Source of the DNA: Yeosuana sp043876835
Lineage (GTDB): Bacteria; Bacteroidota; Bacteroidia; Flavobacteriales; Flavobacteriaceae
Assembly: GCF_043876835.1 (NCBI RefSeq)
Contig: NZ_JBAWJZ010000002.1
Coordinates: 434,001 to 498,000 of the forward strand
Length of the DNA: 64,000 nucleotides
Reading direction: 5' to 3'
The translations under genes were made by a program, and so were the position numbers. The notes under the pieces were generated by a model. It did no database searches. It saw nothing but the letters and a program-made list of their open reading frames with translations, and was not told the origin of the DNA. Numbering within the stretch: the stretch's first letter is position 1; the number at the start of each line of letters is the position of its first letter. Positions 61,645-64,000 of this stretch are shown one piece after another.

Positions 61645-62031
61645 TTAAATATCGTCAAAATCAATGTCAGTAAAACTTCCAGGTGGTTTAATTTCATCAT
61701 CTTCAACTTCTACAGATTCTGAATCATATTCTTTTTTGAAATCTCTTTGATGACGTTCACTAATCACTTCGTCACCTTTTTCATTAATAATATAATCAGT
61801 CATTTCATTTAAAATATCTTTAAACTCAGAAAAATCTTCTTTGTAAATGTATATTTTATGTTTTTTATAGTGAAAAGAACCATCATCGTTAGTGAATTTC
61901 TTGCTTTCTGTGATTGTAAGATAATAATCGTCTGCTTTTGTTGATCTTACATCAAAGAAATACGTGCGTCTTCCGGCTCTTAATACTTTAGAAAAAATAT
62001 CCTCTTTCTCCATCATGTCATTTGTACTCAT
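61645..62031 (-). CDS. DUF3276 / PUR-alpha-like nucleic-acid-binding protein
   Basis: A 128-residue protein of the Bacteroidota PUR family. IFSKVLRAGRRTYFFDVRST (residues 12-31), YYLTITESKKF, and HKIYIYKEDFSEFKDILNEM are conserved strands of the PUR repeat, and the C terminus is acidic (ESVEVEDDEIKPP). Members bind single-stranded nucleic acid and dimerise. Its regulatory targets are unknown. The ABC exporter gene lies 150 bp upstream on the same strand. Confidence 0.9.
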   Translation of the reverse strand: MSTNDMMEKEDIFSKVLRAGRRTYFFDVRSTKADDYYLTITESKKFTNDDGSFHYKKHKIYIYKEDFSEFKDILNEMTDYIINEKGDEVISERHQRDFKKEYDSESVEVEDDEIKPPGSFTDIDFDDI

Positions 62032-62181
62032 AGTTGTATTAAAATTTATAGGATTATAATTATATGTATCAAAAATCTAAAAAAAACAGATACTAAACAA
62101 CAATTTATTAAGATTCTTTTAATATCAAATTCTATTAATTATTTTATCTAATCTTAAATTAAAATAAAATAAAGGGACAGA

Positions 62182-63948
62182 TTAATTATTAACAACAGTA
62201 TTTTCGCTTAACTGTTTTAAATAGAGGTGTTTGTAATAACCTTCTTCATTTACAAGAGAGTCATGTGTGCCTTCCTGAACAATTTTTCCATTATCGAGCA
62301 CAATAATTTTATCGGCATTTTTTGCTGAAGAAACTCTATGGCCAACAATTATGGTCGTTTTTCCTTTTGATGCTTTGTTTAAGTTTTTTAATATTTTTTC
62401 TTCAGTTTCTGTATCAACAGCTGAAAGACAATCATCAAACAATAAAATTTCTGGATCTTTTATAAGTGCCCTTGCAATTGAAATACGCTGTTTTTGTCCA
62501 CCAGAAAGCGTGATGCCCCGTTCACCAAGAATGGTTTCGTAGCCATTATTAAACTTTACTATATTTTTATGTACATGTGCTAGTTTTGCGGCTTCAATAA
62601 CTTCTTCATCGGTTGCCTCTTCTTTGCCAAATTTAATGTTGTTCTTAATGGTGTCAGAAAACAAAAAGGCATCTTGTGGTACATAGCCAATACTGTTTCT
62701 TAAATCTGTTAAATTGTGCTTGGTTATTTCAATTCCATTAACTAGAATAGAACCTTCTTTAATGTCATAGAGTCTTCCTATTAATTCTAAAATTGTTGAT
62801 TTCCCTGCACCAGTTTTTCCTAAAATGGCAAGAGTTTGTCCTTGTTTAATGTTAAAACTAATGCCTTTTAATGCATTAATATTCGTGTCATCATAAGTAA
62901 AAACTACATTATCAAAAATAATATCACCAGTAACTATTGTGTGTTCATTAACCGTATTTTTAATTTCCGGCTCCGTTTTTAAAAATTCATTAATTCGTTT
63001 TTGCGAAGCTTCTGCTTGTTGTATAATTGAAGTTACCCAACCAACAGTAGCTACAGGCCAAGTAAGCATATTCACATAAATAATAAACTCAGCAATGGTT
63101 CCTAAACTTTCAATCTGCCCATTAATGTATTGCAAACCACCTATATAAATTACTACTAAATTGCTTACCCCAATTAGTAAAATCATCATAGGAAAAAAGA
63201 AAGCCTCAACTTTTACTAAGTTAAGTTGATTTTGTTTACTTGTTGTTGAAAGGTCATCAAAATTTGTTGATGTTTGTTGTTCAATCCCGTAAGCCTTAAT
63301 AACCGAAATACCGCTAAATGCTTCCTGTGTAAAAGCTGATAGTTTTGATAAATACTCTTGAACAATAGTAGTGCGTTTATGAATTTCTTTACTTAATTTA
63401 TAGATAGCAATGGATAATATTGGTAAAGGTATAATGGTATAAAGTGTAAGTGTAGGAGCTTCATTATACATATATATGATTGCAATAATGAAAAGTGTTA
63501 TGGTATTGATGCTGTACATTAAAGCGGGACCAACATACATTCTTACTTTTCCAACATCTTCACTAATACGGTTCATTAAATCGCCGGTTCTGTTTTTTTT
63601 GTAAAAATTTAAAGAAAGTTTTTGGTAGTGTTCGTACACTTCATTTTTTAAATCATATTCAATATATCTTGAAACATTAATGATAGTTTGGCGCATTAAA
63701 AAACTTAACAAGCCAGCAATTATAGCAGCTCCAATAATATAAAAAATTATTTCGGCTAATTCTGCTTGAAGTGTGCTTTCGCCAGATTGTAACCCCTTTT
63801 TGTACTTTTCTACAACCGCAAAAATTTCTCTTACGTAACGTGGCGTGAAAAGTAAAAATATTCTTGCTATAATGGTGATGATAGTACCAATTACAAGGTG
63901 CCATTTATATTTTAAAAAATATTTATTTAAATGCTGTAATTCTTTCAT
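62182..63948 (-). CDS. ABC exporter with fused membrane and ATPase domains (MsbA/BmrA-like)
   Basis: A 588-residue half-transporter. Six membrane helices lie in residues about 15-320. The ATPase part has Walker A GKTGAGKST near 376-384, signature TLSGGQKQRISIARAL near 479-494, and Walker B EILLFDDCLSAVDTETE near 499-515. The residue after the Walker B aspartate is Asp, where a catalytic Glu is usual, as in the degenerate site of heterodimeric exporters such as BmrC. Substrate is unknown (lipid or drug). No partner subunit is visible in the window. Its start overlaps the end of a possible upstream gene. Confidence 0.93.
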   Translation of the reverse strand: MKELQHLNKYFLKYKWHLVIGTIITIIARIFLLFTPRYVREIFAVVEKYKKGLQSGESTLQAELAEIIFYIIGAAIIAGLLSFLMRQTIINVSRYIEYDLKNEVYEHYQKLSLNFYKKNRTGDLMNRISEDVGKVRMYVGPALMYSINTITLFIIAIIYMYNEAPTLTLYTIIPLPILSIAIYKLSKEIHKRTTIVQEYLSKLSAFTQEAFSGISVIKAYGIEQQTSTNFDDLSTTSKQNQLNLVKVEAFFFPMMILLIGVSNLVVIYIGGLQYINGQIESLGTIAEFIIYVNMLTWPVATVGWVTSIIQQAEASQKRINEFLKTEPEIKNTVNEHTIVTGDIIFDNVVFTYDDTNINALKGISFNIKQGQTLAILGKTGAGKSTILELIGRLYDIKEGSILVNGIEITKHNLTDLRNSIGYVPQDAFLFSDTIKNNIKFGKEEATDEEVIEAAKLAHVHKNIVKFNNGYETILGERGITLSGGQKQRISIARALIKDPEILLFDDCLSAVDTETEEKILKNLNKASKGKTTIIVGHRVSSAKNADKIIVLDNGKIVQEGTHDSLVNEEGYYKHLYLKQLSENTVVNN

Positions 63949-64000
63949 TTACAGGTTTAGTGTTTTTCTTTGGTTTTGCAATTTTATTAAAGAGCAGGCA
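63923..64000 (-). CDS. Possible C-terminal end of an upstream gene (cut by window edge)
   Basis: On the minus strand the frame that enters at base 64000 stays open for 25 codons to a TAA at 63923-63925, overlapping the start of the ABC exporter gene by 26 bp. The peptide is basic (KIAKPKKNTKPVNE) and I do not recognise it. Such a short open frame could be chance; a coupled overlap would fit other genes in this window. Confidence 0.3.
   Translation of the reverse strand, partial: CLLFNKIAKPKKNTKPVNERITAFK

Overview
The window looks like a chromosomal segment of a flavobacterium (Bacteroidota, Flavobacteriaceae-like). The DNA is AT-rich, Shine-Dalgarno sequences are scarce, several promoters resemble the TTG / TAnnTTTG type, and lineage-typical families are present (PorV/PorQ-like protein, DUF4105, DUF3276, four-helix-bundle S23 protein, cyclophilin-FKBP fusion). 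No rRNA, tRNA or CRISPR array was seen.

Region 1 (1-45930) is one very large surface-polysaccharide locus, almost entirely on the + strand. It opens with cysQ (cut by the window edge) and cysC, which recycle PAP and make the sulfate donor PAPS. An outer-membrane Wza-like lipoprotein and a Wzc-like co-polymerase/BY-kinase follow. A repeat-rich kilobase with one small gene comes next, then the ABC exporter pair Wzm and Wzt, separated by a four-helix-bundle gene lying between tandem repeats. From 8736 to 44475 there are 22 glycosyltransferase-type genes: eleven GT2, eight GT4, one GT10 fucosyltransferase, one DUF5672 and one GT8-like. The same stretch holds the decorating enzymes: three FkbM methyltransferases, two class I methyltransferases, four sulfotransferase-family genes (one truncated), a pyruvyltransferase, a DegT-type sugar aminotransferase, an asparagine-synthetase-like ligase and a transglutaminase-fold protein. 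A Wzy/WaaL-like membrane protein and a WcaJ-like initiating phosphoglycosyltransferase close the locus. The gene set predicts a long, heavily substituted, probably sulfated, fucosylated, methylated and pyruvylated envelope polysaccharide. No nucleotide-sugar biosynthesis operon and no Wzx flippase are visible, so precursors and perhaps part of the export machinery are encoded elsewhere.

Region 2 (45898-64000) is ordinary core genome. It contains a DUF4105/PorV-like pair; pssA; a DUF808 membrane protein; a minus-strand operon kpsF-tatC-carboxymuconolactone decarboxylase-like-lptB; recQ (its usual zinc cysteines are absent); a hypothetical gene; a cyclophilin-FKBP fusion; a TPR lipoprotein; DinB/YfiT, GNAT and thioredoxin-like genes; csaA; a bile-acid-symporter-family transporter with a PlsC-like acyltransferase; DUF3276; and an MsbA-like ABC exporter.

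Base composition supports a mosaic locus. The conserved ends (wzc, the wzt ATPase half, the last GT4 gene, wcaJ) are clearly richer in GC than the glycosyltransferase centre. The change falls inside wzt, between its ATPase domain and its glycan-recognition domain.
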